Source: Pseudoruegeria aquimaris
Lineage (GTDB): Bacteria > Pseudomonadota > Alphaproteobacteria > Rhodobacterales > Rhodobacteraceae
Direction: 5' to 3'
Assembly (NCBI RefSeq): GCF_900172235.1
Contig: NZ_FWFQ01000002.1
Span: 124,001-188,000 of the forward strand
DNA length: 64,000 nt
This document shows positions 44,138 through 52,436 of this stretch, piece after piece. Numbering within the stretch: position 1 is the stretch's first letter; the number at the start of each line of letters is the position of its first letter. The notes under the pieces were generated by a model, which was not told the DNA's origin, ran no database searches, and saw only the letters and a program-made list of their open reading frames with translations. A program made the translations under genes and the position numbers.

Positions 44138-44904
44138 CTCTTGTCCTTCGCGTTGGAAAGCCGCAGCTCGGCCACGAAATCGTAGGCATCGCCGCGGTAG
44201 GTGGATCGTGTGAATTCGGCCACCCGGCCGCTGGCCAGGTAGGAGGTACGCTGGATGCTCAGCCCGGCGACGCCCGGCTCCACGTCCAGCAGGGCCGCGT
44301 CATCCTCGTCGAGGTTGATGGCCGAGATCTTCTGGATGGCGCGCACCGGGCGCAGACCCTCCGCTTCCAGCACCTCGTAGAGCGAGGTTGTCACCAGAAG
44401 CGGGTTCGACAGGATGTCGGTGGGCAGCGCCGCGCGTTCGATGGCCATCGGCTTGCCGCCGGCCTCCCGGATCCGGGCGATGCGGGCCACCGATTCATCG
44501 GCCCCCAGCCCCAGCGCCACCATTTCCTCGGGCGAAGGCATGAACACGCCGCGCTCCAGCCAGGTGGAGCGCGTCTCCAGCCCGCGCCGCTGCATGTCCT
44601 CGGAGAAGGAGGTGAGCGCGGAGAGCGATTGCTCGACCCGCGGCGAGGCATCGCGCACGAAGGAGCCGGAGCCCTGCCGCTGCACGATCGCGCCCTTGGC
44701 CACCAGCTCCTGGATCGCCTTGCGCACCGTCACGCGGGAAAGCCCCGTCAGTTCGGCCAGTTCGCGCTCCGGCGGCAGCGAGGCGTTGGGCGCGAGGATG
44801 CCCTGCTCGATCGCCTCTTCCAGCCGCCGGCGCAGTTGCACGTAGCGCGGGCCGGTGCCCTGCCCGAGCCAATCCTGCGGGTTGAGAAATTCGGTGATCG
44901 TCAT
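44134..44904 (-). CDS. GntR/HutC-family regulator of the amino-sugar genes
   Basis: A 256-residue regulator. The N-terminal GntR HTH has LPPERELAELTGLSRVTVRK, IQELVAKGAIVQRQGSGSF and VRD. A C-terminal UTRA ligand domain begins at about residue 95 and includes ARIREAGGKPMAIERAALP and INLDEDDAALLDVEPGVAGL. This architecture is that of NagR/YvoA-type regulators that sense phosphorylated amino sugars. It overlaps nagK and the SIS gene by four bases each. Two inverted copies of a 16-bp sequence in the divergent region are the likely binding sites. Confidence 0.9.
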   Translation of the reverse strand: MTITEFLNPQDWLGQGTGPRYVQLRRRLEEAIEQGILAPNASLPPERELAELTGLSRVTVRKAIQELVAKGAIVQRQGSGSFVRDASPRVEQSLSALTSFSEDMQRRGLETRSTWLERGVFMPSPEEMVALGLGADESVARIARIREAGGKPMAIERAALPTDILSNPLLVTTSLYEVLEAEGLRPVRAIQKISAINLDEDDAALLDVEPGVAGLSIQRTSYLASGRVAEFTRSTYRGDAYDFVAELRLSNAKDKR

Positions 44905-45773
44905 GGGGCCAATTCCTTGCTGAAATCCCGGGCCAGCGCGAGGGCGCCGTCCATCGTGCTGCCCGCGGGCGCCACGACACAGGCGCGCGCCGCTTCGGGG
45001 AGATATGCCGTGTAATGCGGGCCGATCCCACCGGTAAAACAGAGCGGCTCCCCGGCTTTCCAGCCGAGGTGGGCAAGGCTGCGCATGAGGTAGGCGGCGC
45101 CCTCCGCCATGATGGCACGCGCCACCGGATCGCCGCCCTCCGCCGCGGCCGTCACCCGGCGGGCCAGCGCGGCCACCTCGCGCGGCGGCGCCTCGAAGGC
45201 GAAGCTCACGATGTCCTGCGGGCCGCTGAATTGATCCGAAAGCCCGGAGATCACGGCGCTGCGCTCCACCACGCCGTCCTCGGCGTTCACCGCGGCGGCG
45301 AGCAACTGCCGGCCCACCCAGTAGGCGCTGGCCTCATCGCCCAGAACCGCCCCCCAGCCGCCGAGCACCCGCAGGCCGTCGGGCGCCTGCCGCCCCAGGA
45401 AGGAGCCGGTGCCGCAATGGGCGACGGCGCCGATGCGCGCGCCCAGCGCGCCACGGATGGCCGCGGGGCGGTCTTCATCGACGCGCACATAGGCGAGCGG
45501 CAGCGCCGCCGCCACCCGCTGCGCCATGCCCGCCCCCTTCACGCCGGCAAGGCCGACGAAGGCCGGCACCCTGCGCAGATCCGCGCCCGACAGGCCGGCG
45601 GCCGCCCCCAGGGCGGCGAGGCCCTCGCGCAGCACATCCATGGCCGCATCGAAACCGGTGGTCACATTGGCCGAGCCCAGTTCGACGGCATGGCGCGCGC
45701 CATGCCCCTCGATGAGGAACCGGCACCGGGTGCCGCCGCCGTCCACGGCAATGATGTGCGAGTCGTGCTTCAT
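44901..45773 (-). CDS. BadF/BadG-type N-acetylglucosamine kinase
   Basis: Probably phosphorylates imported GlcNAc (or a related amino sugar) at C6. The 290-residue ASKHA-fold kinase has phosphate-1 loop AVDGGGTRCRFLIEG, adenosine-side motifs AHCGTGSFLGRQ and GGWGAVLGDEASAYWVGRQL, and a late LCFTGGIGPHY. These match the BadF/NAGK branch rather than the ROK family. The ATG at 45773 is chosen; a TTG at 45803 would add ten residues and run through the operator region. First gene of the minus-strand operon, so its promoter is the one next to the 45809-45824 GntR-type site. Confidence 0.85.
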   Translation of the reverse strand: MKHDSHIIAVDGGGTRCRFLIEGHGARHAVELGSANVTTGFDAAMDVLREGLAALGAAAGLSGADLRRVPAFVGLAGVKGAGMAQRVAAALPLAYVRVDEDRPAAIRGALGARIGAVAHCGTGSFLGRQAPDGLRVLGGWGAVLGDEASAYWVGRQLLAAAVNAEDGVVERSAVISGLSDQFSGPQDIVSFAFEAPPREVAALARRVTAAAEGGDPVARAIMAEGAAYLMRSLAHLGWKAGEPLCFTGGIGPHYTAYLPEAARACVVAPAGSTMDGALALARDFSKELAP

Positions 45774-45808
45774 ACGGACGTTGATACGATACCTTTCCGC
45801 CAATTTAA

Positions 45809-45824
45809 ATACCTTTTAGATACC
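45809..45824 (-). promoter_or_regulatory. GntR-type operator, nagK side
   Basis: On the minus strand this reads GGTATCTAAAAGGTAT, a direct repeat of GGTAT with 11-base period, 35 bases before the nagK ATG. A related GGTATCGTATC lies nearer the gene at 45783-45793. The identical 16-mer occurs in the opposite orientation at 45900-45915. Confidence 0.7.
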
Positions 45825-45899
45825 AAATTCACCAAAACACCCAATTTCCCTTTCAAAACAAGCCAGAAATGGGACCGGATCACAAAATGGTAGACAAAT

Positions 45900-45915
45900 G
45901 GTATCTAAAAGGTAT
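45900..45915 (+). promoter_or_regulatory. GntR-type operator, murQ side
   Basis: GGTATCTAAAAGGTAT, identical to the nagK-side site in inverted orientation and ending 28 bases before the murQ ATG. Just upstream is TGGTAGACAAAT, similar to the first half. The symmetry about the divergent region points to one regulator acting on both operons. Confidence 0.7.
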
Positions 45916-45943
45916 CCTAACGGAAATCTGGGAGGAGAATCGC

Positions 45944-46849
45944 ATGGCAGCGCAGACCACGGAGAAACGGCACGCCGCATCGGCAGGGCTGGATCAACGC
46001 GATCCCGTCGAGGCGGCCGCCTTTCTCTACCGCGCCCAGGCCGAGGCCGCCGCGGCCGCGACGGCCTGCGCCCCCGCCCTGCCGCCCGCCGCCCGCGCGA
46101 TGGCCCGCACGATCCGCGGCGGCGGCACGCTGCACTACGTGGCCGCCGGCTCCTCCGCGCTGATGGCGCTGGCCGATGCGCTGGAACTGGAGGGCACCTT
46201 CGGGATCGACCCCGCGCAGGTGCGCATCCACATGGCCGGCGGCGTGCCGCAGAACAGTTCCATGCCGGGCGGCACCGAGGATGACGCAGAGGCCGGCGCC
46301 GCCGCGGGCGCGCTCGCCGGCCCAGCCGATTGCGTGATCGCCCTCGCCGCCTCCGGGCGCACCCCCTATACATGCGCCGCCGCCGAAACGGCCCGCGATC
46401 GGGGCGCGGCGGTGATCGCCATCGCCAACAACGCCGACGCGCCGCTGCTGGCGCTGGCCAGCCACCCGATCCACCTGCCGACTCCGCCCGAACCCGTGGC
46501 CGGGGCCACCCGCATGGGGGCCGGCACCGCCCAGAAGATCGCGCTCAACACGCTCTCGACTCTGATGGCCATCGAACTCGGCCACGTCCACGACGGGCTG
46601 ATGGTCAACGTGCAGGCCACCAACATCAAGCTGCGCGCACGCGCCGAGGGCATCGTCGCAGCAGCCGCACAAGTCTCGCCGGAGGCCGCCCGCGCGGCCC
46701 TGACCGCCGCGCAGGGCGCGGTGAAGCCGGCCATCCTGATCGCGCGAGGCGCCAACGACCTTGCCGATGCCGAGGCGCGCCTTGCCGCCGCGGGTGGCGT
46801 CCTGCGCCGCGCCTTCGCTCAATTCGAAACGCCGGACACACCGGCCTGA
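45944..46849 (+). CDS. murQ: MurQ-like N-acetylmuramic acid 6-phosphate etherase
   Basis: Expected to split the lactyl ether of MurNAc-6-phosphate, giving GlcNAc-6-phosphate for NagA. The 301-residue protein starts TTEKRHAASAGLD like MurQ and has one SIS domain with VVAAGSS-like and IALAASGRTPYTCAA motifs. The two catalytic glutamates align: one in DALELEGTFG, where MurQ has ASECPPTFG, and one in GGTEDDAEAG. MGAGTAQKIALNTLSTLMAI near residue 200 is typical. Several positions differ from the E. coli enzyme, so a related sugar acid is possible. The ATG follows GGGAGGAGAATCGC. Confidence 0.85.
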   Translation: MAAQTTEKRHAASAGLDQRDPVEAAAFLYRAQAEAAAAATACAPALPPAARAMARTIRGGGTLHYVAAGSSALMALADALELEGTFGIDPAQVRIHMAGGVPQNSSMPGGTEDDAEAGAAAGALAGPADCVIALAASGRTPYTCAAAETARDRGAAVIAIANNADAPLLALASHPIHLPTPPEPVAGATRMGAGTAQKIALNTLSTLMAIELGHVHDGLMVNVQATNIKLRARAEGIVAAAAQVSPEAARAALTAAQGAVKPAILIARGANDLADAEARLAAAGGVLRRAFAQFETPDTPA

Positions 46850-46871
46850 CCAACCCAACCTGGAGGATACG

Positions 46872-48125
46872 ATGAAAACCAGAAACGCCCTGCTGGCCCT
46901 GATGGCCAGCACCTGCCTCGCCGGCGCCGCCGCCGCGCAGGACACCACGATCACCATCGAAAGCTGGCGCAACGACGATCTCGCCCTGTGGCAGGAAAAG
47001 ATCATCCCCGCCTTCGAGGCCGCCAACCCCGGCATCAAGGTGAAGTTCACGCCGTCCGCCCCGGCGGAATACAACGCGGTGCTGAACTCCAAGCTCGATG
47101 CGGGCTCCGCCGGCGATCTGATCACCTGCCGACCCTTCGACGCCTCGCTCGCGCTCTATGAAGCCGGGCACCTCGTCGATCTCTCCGATCTCGCCGCCAT
47201 GGCCAACTTCTCCGACGTGGCCAAATCCGCCTGGCAGACCGACGACGGCTCCGCCACCTTCTGCGTGCCGATGGCCTCGGTGATCCACGGCTTCATCTAC
47301 AACAAGGATGCCTTCGCCGAGCTGGGCCTCGAGGTTCCGGAAACCGAAGACGAATTCTTCGCCGTGCTGGACGCGATCAAGGAAGACGGCACCTACATCC
47401 CGATGGCCATGGGCACCAATGACCAGTGGGAAGCCGCCACCATGGGCTACAACAACATCGGCCCGAACTACTGGAAGGGCGAGGAAGGCCGCCTGGCGCT
47501 GATCAAGGGCGAGCAGAAGCTGACCGACGAAGCCTGGGTCGCGCCCTACGCGACGCTGGCCAGGTGGGGCGCCTACCTGGGCGACGGCTACGAAGCCCAG
47601 ACCTACCCCGACAGCCAGAACCTCTTCACGCTGGGCCGCGCCGCCATCTACCCGGCCGGCTCCTGGGAGATCACCGGCTTCAACGCGCTGGCCGCTTTCG
47701 AGATGGGCGCCTTCAAGCCGCCGGTGAAGAACGCCGGCGACACCTGCTACATCTCCGACCACACCGACATCGCCATCGGCCTGAACGCCGCCTCCCCCAA
47801 CATGGAAGCGGCCAAGACCTTCCTTGAGTGGGTCGGCTCCGAGGAGTTCGCCAACATCTACGCCAACGCCCTGCCGGGCTTCTTCTCGCTGTCGAACTTC
47901 GACGTGCCGATGGAAGATCCGCTGGCGCAGGAGTTCGTGAGCTGGCGCAGCGAGTGCGAAAGCACCATCCGCTCCACCTACCAGATCCTCTCCCGCGGGA
48001 CCCCGAACCTCGAGAACGAGACCTGGGGCGCCTCCGTGGCCGCCATCAAGGGCACCGCGACGCCGGAAGAACTGGGCCAGAAACTCCAGGAAGGCCTCGC
48101 CTCCTGGTACGCACCGCAGCAGTAA
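46872..48125 (+). CDS. Sugar ABC transporter, periplasmic binding protein
   Basis: Captures the sugar in the periplasm for the importer that follows. The 417-residue protein has a Sec signal (MKTRNALLALMASTCLAGAA, cleavage AAA-QD) and the family 1 binding-protein fold, with SWRNDDLALWQEKIIPAFEAANPG, DLITCRPFDASLALYEAGHL and AAIYPAGSWEITGFN. The ligand is unknown; by position an amino sugar or chitooligosaccharide is likely. It begins 22 bases after murQ with TGGAGGATACG upstream. A perfect 10-bp hairpin after its stop may raise its level over the permeases. Confidence 0.92.
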   Translation: MKTRNALLALMASTCLAGAAAAQDTTITIESWRNDDLALWQEKIIPAFEAANPGIKVKFTPSAPAEYNAVLNSKLDAGSAGDLITCRPFDASLALYEAGHLVDLSDLAAMANFSDVAKSAWQTDDGSATFCVPMASVIHGFIYNKDAFAELGLEVPETEDEFFAVLDAIKEDGTYIPMAMGTNDQWEAATMGYNNIGPNYWKGEEGRLALIKGEQKLTDEAWVAPYATLARWGAYLGDGYEAQTYPDSQNLFTLGRAAIYPAGSWEITGFNALAAFEMGAFKPPVKNAGDTCYISDHTDIAIGLNAASPNMEAAKTFLEWVGSEEFANIYANALPGFFSLSNFDVPMEDPLAQEFVSWRSECESTIRSTYQILSRGTPNLENETWGASVAAIKGTATPEELGQKLQEGLASWYAPQQ

Positions 48126-48148
48126 CCCCTCCCGTTGCTGCATCCGCT

Positions 48149-48174
48149 CCGGGCGCGCGCACCTGCGCGCCCGG
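48149..48174 (+). other. Intercistronic hairpin between binding protein and permease genes
   Basis: CCGGGCGCGC (48149-48158) pairs perfectly with GCGCGCCCGG (48165-48174) around six bases, with no T run. In sugar ABC operons such as malEFG, hairpins here protect the upstream mRNA so that the binding protein is made in excess, and this one fits. Confidence 0.6.
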
Positions 48175-48199
48175 GCACCTACAAGGAGGTTTTCCCAAC

Positions 48200-49108
48200 A
48201 TGCCCCGCATCCGCTGGCACATCGTGGTGTTCCTGGCTCCGGCCGTGCTCGTCTACACCGCCGTGATGATCTTTCCGCTGTTCAACACGCTGCGCCTCGC
48301 CCTCTACAGCGAGGTGGACCAGGCCCGCGTGTTCGTGGGCTTGCAGAACTTTCGCACGCTGTTCGGCGATCCGATCTGGTCCGAGGCGTTCTGGAACGCG
48401 CTCGGCAACAACTTCTGGTTCTTCCTGATCCACATGCTGGTGCAGAACCCGATCGGCATCGCCCTGGCGGCGATCCTGAGCCACCCGCGCCTGCGGTTCG
48501 CCGCGCTCTACCGCTCCGCCATCTTCATCCCCACGATCCTGAGCTTCGTGATCGTCGGTTTCGCCTGGAAGCTGATCCTCTCGCCGATCTGGGGCATCGC
48601 ACCCAGCATGCTGGATGCGGTCGGCCTGAAATCGCTCTTCGCGCCGTGGCTCGGCAAAGAGGAATACGCGCTCACCACGCTGGCGCTGATCTCCGTCTGG
48701 CAGTTCGTCGGCATCCCGATGATGCTGATCTACGCCGCGCTGCTGTCGATCCCGGAAGAGATCCTTGAAGCCGGCGAGATCGACGGCATCACCGGCATGG
48801 CCGCCTTCTGGAAGATCAAGCTGCCGCTGATCCTGCCCTCCATCGGGATCATCTCGATCCTGACCTTCGTGGGCAACTTCAACGCCTTTGACCTGATCTA
48901 CGCCGCGCAGGGCGCGCTGGCGGGGCCGGATTTCTCGACCGACATCCTCGGCACCTTCATGTATCGCACCTTCTTCGGCTTCCAGCTGCAGCTGGGCGAT
49001 CCGCACATGGGGTCCGCCATCGCCGGGGCCATGTTCGCCATCATCCTCGTGGGCGTCTGCATCTACCTCTTCGGGATCCAGACCCGCCTGCGCCGCTACC
49101 AGCTGTGA
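48200..49108 (+). CDS. Sugar ABC transporter permease 1 (MalF/UgpA type)
   Basis: First of two inner-membrane subunits of the importer. The 302-residue protein has six spans, starting IVVFLAPAVLVYTAVMIFP. The ATPase-docking EAA loop is EILEAGEIDGITGMAAFWKI followed by KLPLILPS. The ATG at 48200 has AAGGAGG ten bases upstream. The longer frame reaching back into the binding-protein gene is not coding. The next permease begins 12 bases after its stop. Confidence 0.93.
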   Translation: MPRIRWHIVVFLAPAVLVYTAVMIFPLFNTLRLALYSEVDQARVFVGLQNFRTLFGDPIWSEAFWNALGNNFWFFLIHMLVQNPIGIALAAILSHPRLRFAALYRSAIFIPTILSFVIVGFAWKLILSPIWGIAPSMLDAVGLKSLFAPWLGKEEYALTTLALISVWQFVGIPMMLIYAALLSIPEEILEAGEIDGITGMAAFWKIKLPLILPSIGIISILTFVGNFNAFDLIYAAQGALAGPDFSTDILGTFMYRTFFGFQLQLGDPHMGSAIAGAMFAIILVGVCIYLFGIQTRLRRYQL

Positions 49109-49120
49109 GGACCTGAGACC

Positions 49121-49960
49121 ATGCACAAGGCCCGCACCAACCCGATCAACCTCTTCGCGATGCACGGCGCGCTGATCCTCTACACGATCATTGCCCTCTT
49201 CCCCGTCTTCGTGATCCTCATCAACTCCTTCAAGACGCGAAAGGCCATCTTCCGCGAGCCCCTCGCCCTGCCCGATGCCGATACCTTCAGCCTGATCGGC
49301 TACCAGACGGTGATGAAGCAGGGGGATTTCTTCCTCTACTTCCAGAACTCGCTGATCGTGACGGTGGCCTCGCTGTTCTTCGTTCTGCTCTTCGGTGCCA
49401 TGGCCGCCTTCGCGCTGGCCGAATATCGCTTCAAGGGCAACCTCTGGATGGGGCTCTACCTGGCGCTCGGGATCATGATCCCGATCCGCATCGGCACCGT
49501 GGCCATTCTTGAAATGATGGTCGCCACCGGGCTGGTGAACACGCTCTGGGCGCTGATCCTCGTCTATACCGCGCAGGGGCTGCCGCTGGCCGTCTTCATC
49601 CTGAGCGAGTTCATGCGGCAGGTGTCGGACGATCTGAAGAACGCCGGCCGCATCGACGGCCTGAGCGAATACACCATCTTCTTCCGCCTCGTGCTGCCGC
49701 TGGTGCGCCCGGCGATGGCGACGGTGGCGGTGTTCAACATGATCCCGATCTGGAACGACCTGTGGTTCCCGCTGATCCTGGCCCCGGCAGAGGAAACCAA
49801 GACGCTCACCCTCGGCTCGCAGGTGTTCATCGGGCAATTCGTGACCGATTGGAACGCGGTGCTCTCCGCGCTCTCCATGGCGATCCTGCCGGTGCTGATC
49901 CTCTACGTTATCTTCTCGCGCCAGCTCATTCGCGGCATCACCTCGGGGGCGGTGAAATGA
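49121..49960 (+). CDS. Sugar ABC transporter permease 2 (MalG/UgpE type)
   Basis: Second permease subunit, 279 residues, six spans. The first is LILYTIIALFPVFVILINSF, followed by the periplasmic region FREPLALPDADTFS. The EAA loop is DDLKNAGRIDGLSEYTIFFR and ends LVLPLVRPAMAT. The C-terminal ending RQLIRGITSGAVK is the classic signature of the MalG branch. It is coupled closely to permease 1. After its stop, 235 bases with two GC-rich repeat units separate it from the Gfo/Idh gene. Confidence 0.94.
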   Translation: MHKARTNPINLFAMHGALILYTIIALFPVFVILINSFKTRKAIFREPLALPDADTFSLIGYQTVMKQGDFFLYFQNSLIVTVASLFFVLLFGAMAAFALAEYRFKGNLWMGLYLALGIMIPIRIGTVAILEMMVATGLVNTLWALILVYTAQGLPLAVFILSEFMRQVSDDLKNAGRIDGLSEYTIFFRLVLPLVRPAMATVAVFNMIPIWNDLWFPLILAPAEETKTLTLGSQVFIGQFVTDWNAVLSALSMAILPVLILYVIFSRQLIRGITSGAVK

Positions 49961-50000
49961 GGCTGGAACGGATCTCGAACAGAGGGCTGCCACCGGCCGC

Positions 50001-50070
50001 GGGTGGGGGTAGAGCCCCCGCCCGTGGGGGCGGACGGGGGCTGCCCGGACCTCAAGCGGACCGGGCGATG
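50001..50070. repeat. GC-rich palindromic repeat, unit 1
   Basis: A 70-base unit ending GACGGGGGCTGCCCGG, 10 bases, then CGGACCGGGCGATG. Unit 2 repeats it 100 bases downstream in the same orientation; by hand count 56 of 70 positions are identical with no gaps. Internal arms such as AGCCCCCGCCC and GGGGGCGGACGGGGGCT can fold back on each other. Confidence 0.75.
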
Positions 50071-50100
50071 GCATCCAACACAGGGCATTGCCCGTCCGTC

Positions 50101-50170
50101 GGGGGAGCGCATAGCGCCCGCCCGGGGGGGCGGACGGGCGCTGCCCGGCTCGCAAGCGCGCCGGGCGGTG
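50101..50170. repeat. GC-rich palindromic repeat, unit 2
   Basis: Second copy of the 70-base unit, exactly 100 bases from the first, with AGCGCCCGCCC and GGGCGGACGGGCGCT arms. Several differences from unit 1 are paired (C to G on one side, G to C on the other), which keeps the stem. This suggests selection for the structure. It ends 26 bases before the Gfo/Idh ATG. Confidence 0.75.
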
Positions 50171-50195
50171 TCCACAGCCTCCAAGGAGCCCGCCC

Positions 50196-51224
50196 ATGAC
50201 ACGCGTTCTCATCGCAGGGCTTGGCAACATGGGGCTCTCCCACGCACTGGCCCACCATCATCACCCGAAGGCCGAGATCGTCGGCCTCGTGAACCGCTCG
50301 GGCCGCGTGGATCACCCCGATCTTTCCGCCTACCCGGCGTTCAGCGATTTCCACGCGGCGCTCGCGGCCACCAAGCCCGATCTCGTCGTCATCGCCACCT
50401 ATTCCGACAGCCATGCCGCCTACGCCTGCGCGGCGATGGAGGCCGGGGCGCATGTCTTCGTGGAGAAGCCGCTCGCCACAACCGTGGCCGATGCCGAGCG
50501 CGTGGTGGCCTGCGCCAAGGCGACGGGGCGCAAGCTCGTCGTCGGCTACATCCTGCGCCATCATCCCTCCTGGGTGCGGCTCATCGAAGAGGCACGCGGG
50601 CTCGGCGGGCCCTACGTGTTCCGCCTGAACCTGAACCAGCAATCGACGGGTGCCGAATGGGAGACCCACAAGGCGCTGATGCAGACGACCAGCCCCATCG
50701 TGGACTGCGGCGTGCATTACGTGGACGTCATGTGCCAGATCACCGACGCCAAGCCGCTGCGCGTGCACGGCATGGGGCTGCGGCTCTCCGATGAGATCGC
50801 GCCCGACATGTACAACTACGGCCAGTTCCAGGTCATTTTTGATGACGGCTCCGTCGGCTGGTACGAAGCCGGCTGGGGCCCCATGATGAGCGAAACCGCC
50901 TTCTTCGTGAAGGATATCGTCTCGCCCAACGGCTCCGTTTCCATCACCGATGGCAACAAGGGCGCCAGCAGCGACATCGACGGCCATACCAGGGTCGGCG
51001 GGCTGCTCGTGCACACCGTCCAAGGCGACCGCACCATCGAGATGCCCGACGAGCCCGGCCACCAGCAGCTGTGCGACGCCGAGCAGGCCTACATGCTGCG
51101 CGCCATCACTGAGGACATCGATCTCACCCGCCACATGCAGGATGCCGTGCAATCGCTGCGCATCTGCCTTGCCGCCGACGAAAGCATTCGCTCCGGCCAA
51201 CCCATCGATCTGAAAGAGGCCTGA
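50196..51224 (+). CDS. Gfo/Idh/MocA-family oxidoreductase (amino-sugar cluster)
   Basis: A 342-residue NAD(P)-dependent sugar oxidoreductase. The Rossmann N-terminus is RVLIAGLGNMGLSHALAHHH, and the family signature FVEKPLATTVADAERVV carries the conserved EKP lysine. The catalytic region of the C-terminal domain includes PIVDCGVHYVDVMCQ with the active-site His. The substrate is unknown; its position inside an amino-sugar importer operon suggests that it modifies an imported sugar or sugar acid. The ATG follows AAGGAGCCCGCCC. The ATPase gene begins one base after its stop. Confidence 0.9.
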   Translation: MTRVLIAGLGNMGLSHALAHHHHPKAEIVGLVNRSGRVDHPDLSAYPAFSDFHAALAATKPDLVVIATYSDSHAAYACAAMEAGAHVFVEKPLATTVADAERVVACAKATGRKLVVGYILRHHPSWVRLIEEARGLGGPYVFRLNLNQQSTGAEWETHKALMQTTSPIVDCGVHYVDVMCQITDAKPLRVHGMGLRLSDEIAPDMYNYGQFQVIFDDGSVGWYEAGWGPMMSETAFFVKDIVSPNGSVSITDGNKGASSDIDGHTRVGGLLVHTVQGDRTIEMPDEPGHQQLCDAEQAYMLRAITEDIDLTRHMQDAVQSLRICLAADESIRSGQPIDLKEA

Positions 51225-51225
51225 C

Positions 51226-52221
51226 ATGACCGCCCTCTCCCTCACCAACGTCTGCAAATCCTTCGGCCCCGTGGAGGTGCTCAAAGACATCAACCTCGAC
51301 GTGGAAGACGGCGAGTTCGTCGTCTTCGTCGGCCCCTCGGGCTGCGGCAAGTCCACCCTGCTGCGCGTCATCGCGGGGCTGGAAGATGCCACCTCCGGCG
51401 AGATCAACATCGCCGGGGAGCAGGTCAACACCACGCCTCCCGCCAAGCGCGGCATCGCCATGGTGTTCCAGTCCTACGCGCTCTACCCACATCTTACGGT
51501 GCGCGGAAACATGGCGCTGGCGCTGAAGCAGGCGAAGGTCGCCAAGGATGAGATCGAGGCCCGCGTGCAGGAGGCCAGCCGGATGCTGGATCTGGGCGCC
51601 TACCTCGACCGGCGGCCTTCAGAGCTGTCGGGCGGCCAGCGCCAACGGGTGGCCATCGGCCGCGCCATCGTGCGCCAGCCCAAGCTCTTCCTGTTCGACG
51701 AGCCGCTCTCCAACCTCGATGCCGCGCTGCGCATGAACACCCGCATCGAGATCGCCAACCTGCACCGCCAGCTTTCGGCCTCGATGATCTACGTCACCCA
51801 CGACCAGACCGAGGCGATGACGCTCGCCGACAAGATCGTGGTGCTGCGCGACGGCCGCGTGGAGCAGATCGGCTCGCCGATGGAGCTCTACAACGATCCG
51901 GCCAACCAGTTCGTCGCCGGCTTCCTCGGCGCGCCGTCGATGAACTTCCTGCCCGCCGCGCGGGTGACGGACGGCGATCCGCGCACGCTGGGCATCCGCC
52001 CGGAAGACATCACGCTCAGTGCAGAAGGCCAACTGAAAGGCCGCGTGACCCACGTGGAGCACCTCGGCGGCGATACCAACCTGATCGTGGATGCCGACGG
52101 GCTGACTCTGACGGTGCGTCTGTTCGGGCAGAGCAACGTGGCGGTGGACGAGACCATCGGCCTCGGCTTCGCGCCGGAGAAGGCCTATTACTTCGACGCG
52201 GAAGGCCAGCGCGTGCGGTAG
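51226..52221 (+). CDS. Sugar ABC transporter ATP-binding protein (UgpC/MsmX type)
   Basis: The ATPase for the importer, 331 residues. Walker A is GPSGCGKSTLL, the Q-loop is VFQSYALYPHLTV, the signature LSGGQRQRVAIGRAIV, Walker B LFLFDEPLSNLDAALR and the switch YVTHDQTEAMTLADKI. The C-terminal OB-fold (TOBE) regulatory domain is present but short, with LGIRPEDITLS. Separation of the ATPase from the permeases by a Gfo/Idh gene is common in alphaproteobacterial sugar operons. It is the last gene of the plus-strand operon. Confidence 0.95.
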   Translation: MTALSLTNVCKSFGPVEVLKDINLDVEDGEFVVFVGPSGCGKSTLLRVIAGLEDATSGEINIAGEQVNTTPPAKRGIAMVFQSYALYPHLTVRGNMALALKQAKVAKDEIEARVQEASRMLDLGAYLDRRPSELSGGQRQRVAIGRAIVRQPKLFLFDEPLSNLDAALRMNTRIEIANLHRQLSASMIYVTHDQTEAMTLADKIVVLRDGRVEQIGSPMELYNDPANQFVAGFLGAPSMNFLPAARVTDGDPRTLGIRPEDITLSAEGQLKGRVTHVEHLGGDTNLIVDADGLTLTVRLFGQSNVAVDETIGLGFAPEKAYYFDAEGQRVR

Positions 52222-52238
52222 AAAACAGCCTAGATGTT

Positions 52239-52292
52239 ACGCCCGGCGGCACGTCGGGCAGCCCCCGACCGCCCCCTCGGGCGGGGGGCCGC
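52239..52292 (-). repeat. GC-rich palindromic repeat, inverted third copy
   Basis: Read on the minus strand it gives CCCGAGGGGGCGGTCGGGGG then CTGCCCGACG and CCGGGCGTAAC, clearly related to units 1 and 2. It begins 17 bases after the ATPase stop and may help end the transcript. The 52222-52597 gap contains only this repeat, the further repeat and two terminator hairpins listed below, and no gene I can support. Confidence 0.6.
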
Positions 52293-52366
52293 CCTCATCG
52301 TGCTATCCAACCAGACGAGATAGCCGAAGCCAATCTGTCCGGCGGATTGGCCCCGAAGCCAGACAG

Positions 52367-52399
52367 CAAGGCCCGGCACTGGGGGAGCGCCGGGCCTTG
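52367..52399. terminator. Strong hairpin between the ABC operon and lysS
   Basis: CAAGGCCCGGC (52367-52377) pairs perfectly over 11 bases with GCCGGGCCTTG (52389-52399), loop 11, followed by TTCATT. The T tract is weak, but the stem could stop either of the two convergent transcripts. Confidence 0.6.
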
Positions 52400-52436
52400 T
52401 TCATTCTGAAGCTTGTCGATACATCGGAGGGCAGCA

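Noticed and set aside
48179-50230. 683-codon open frame on the minus strand
   Set aside because: Asp/Glu/His/Arg-rich shadow of the two ABC permease genes.
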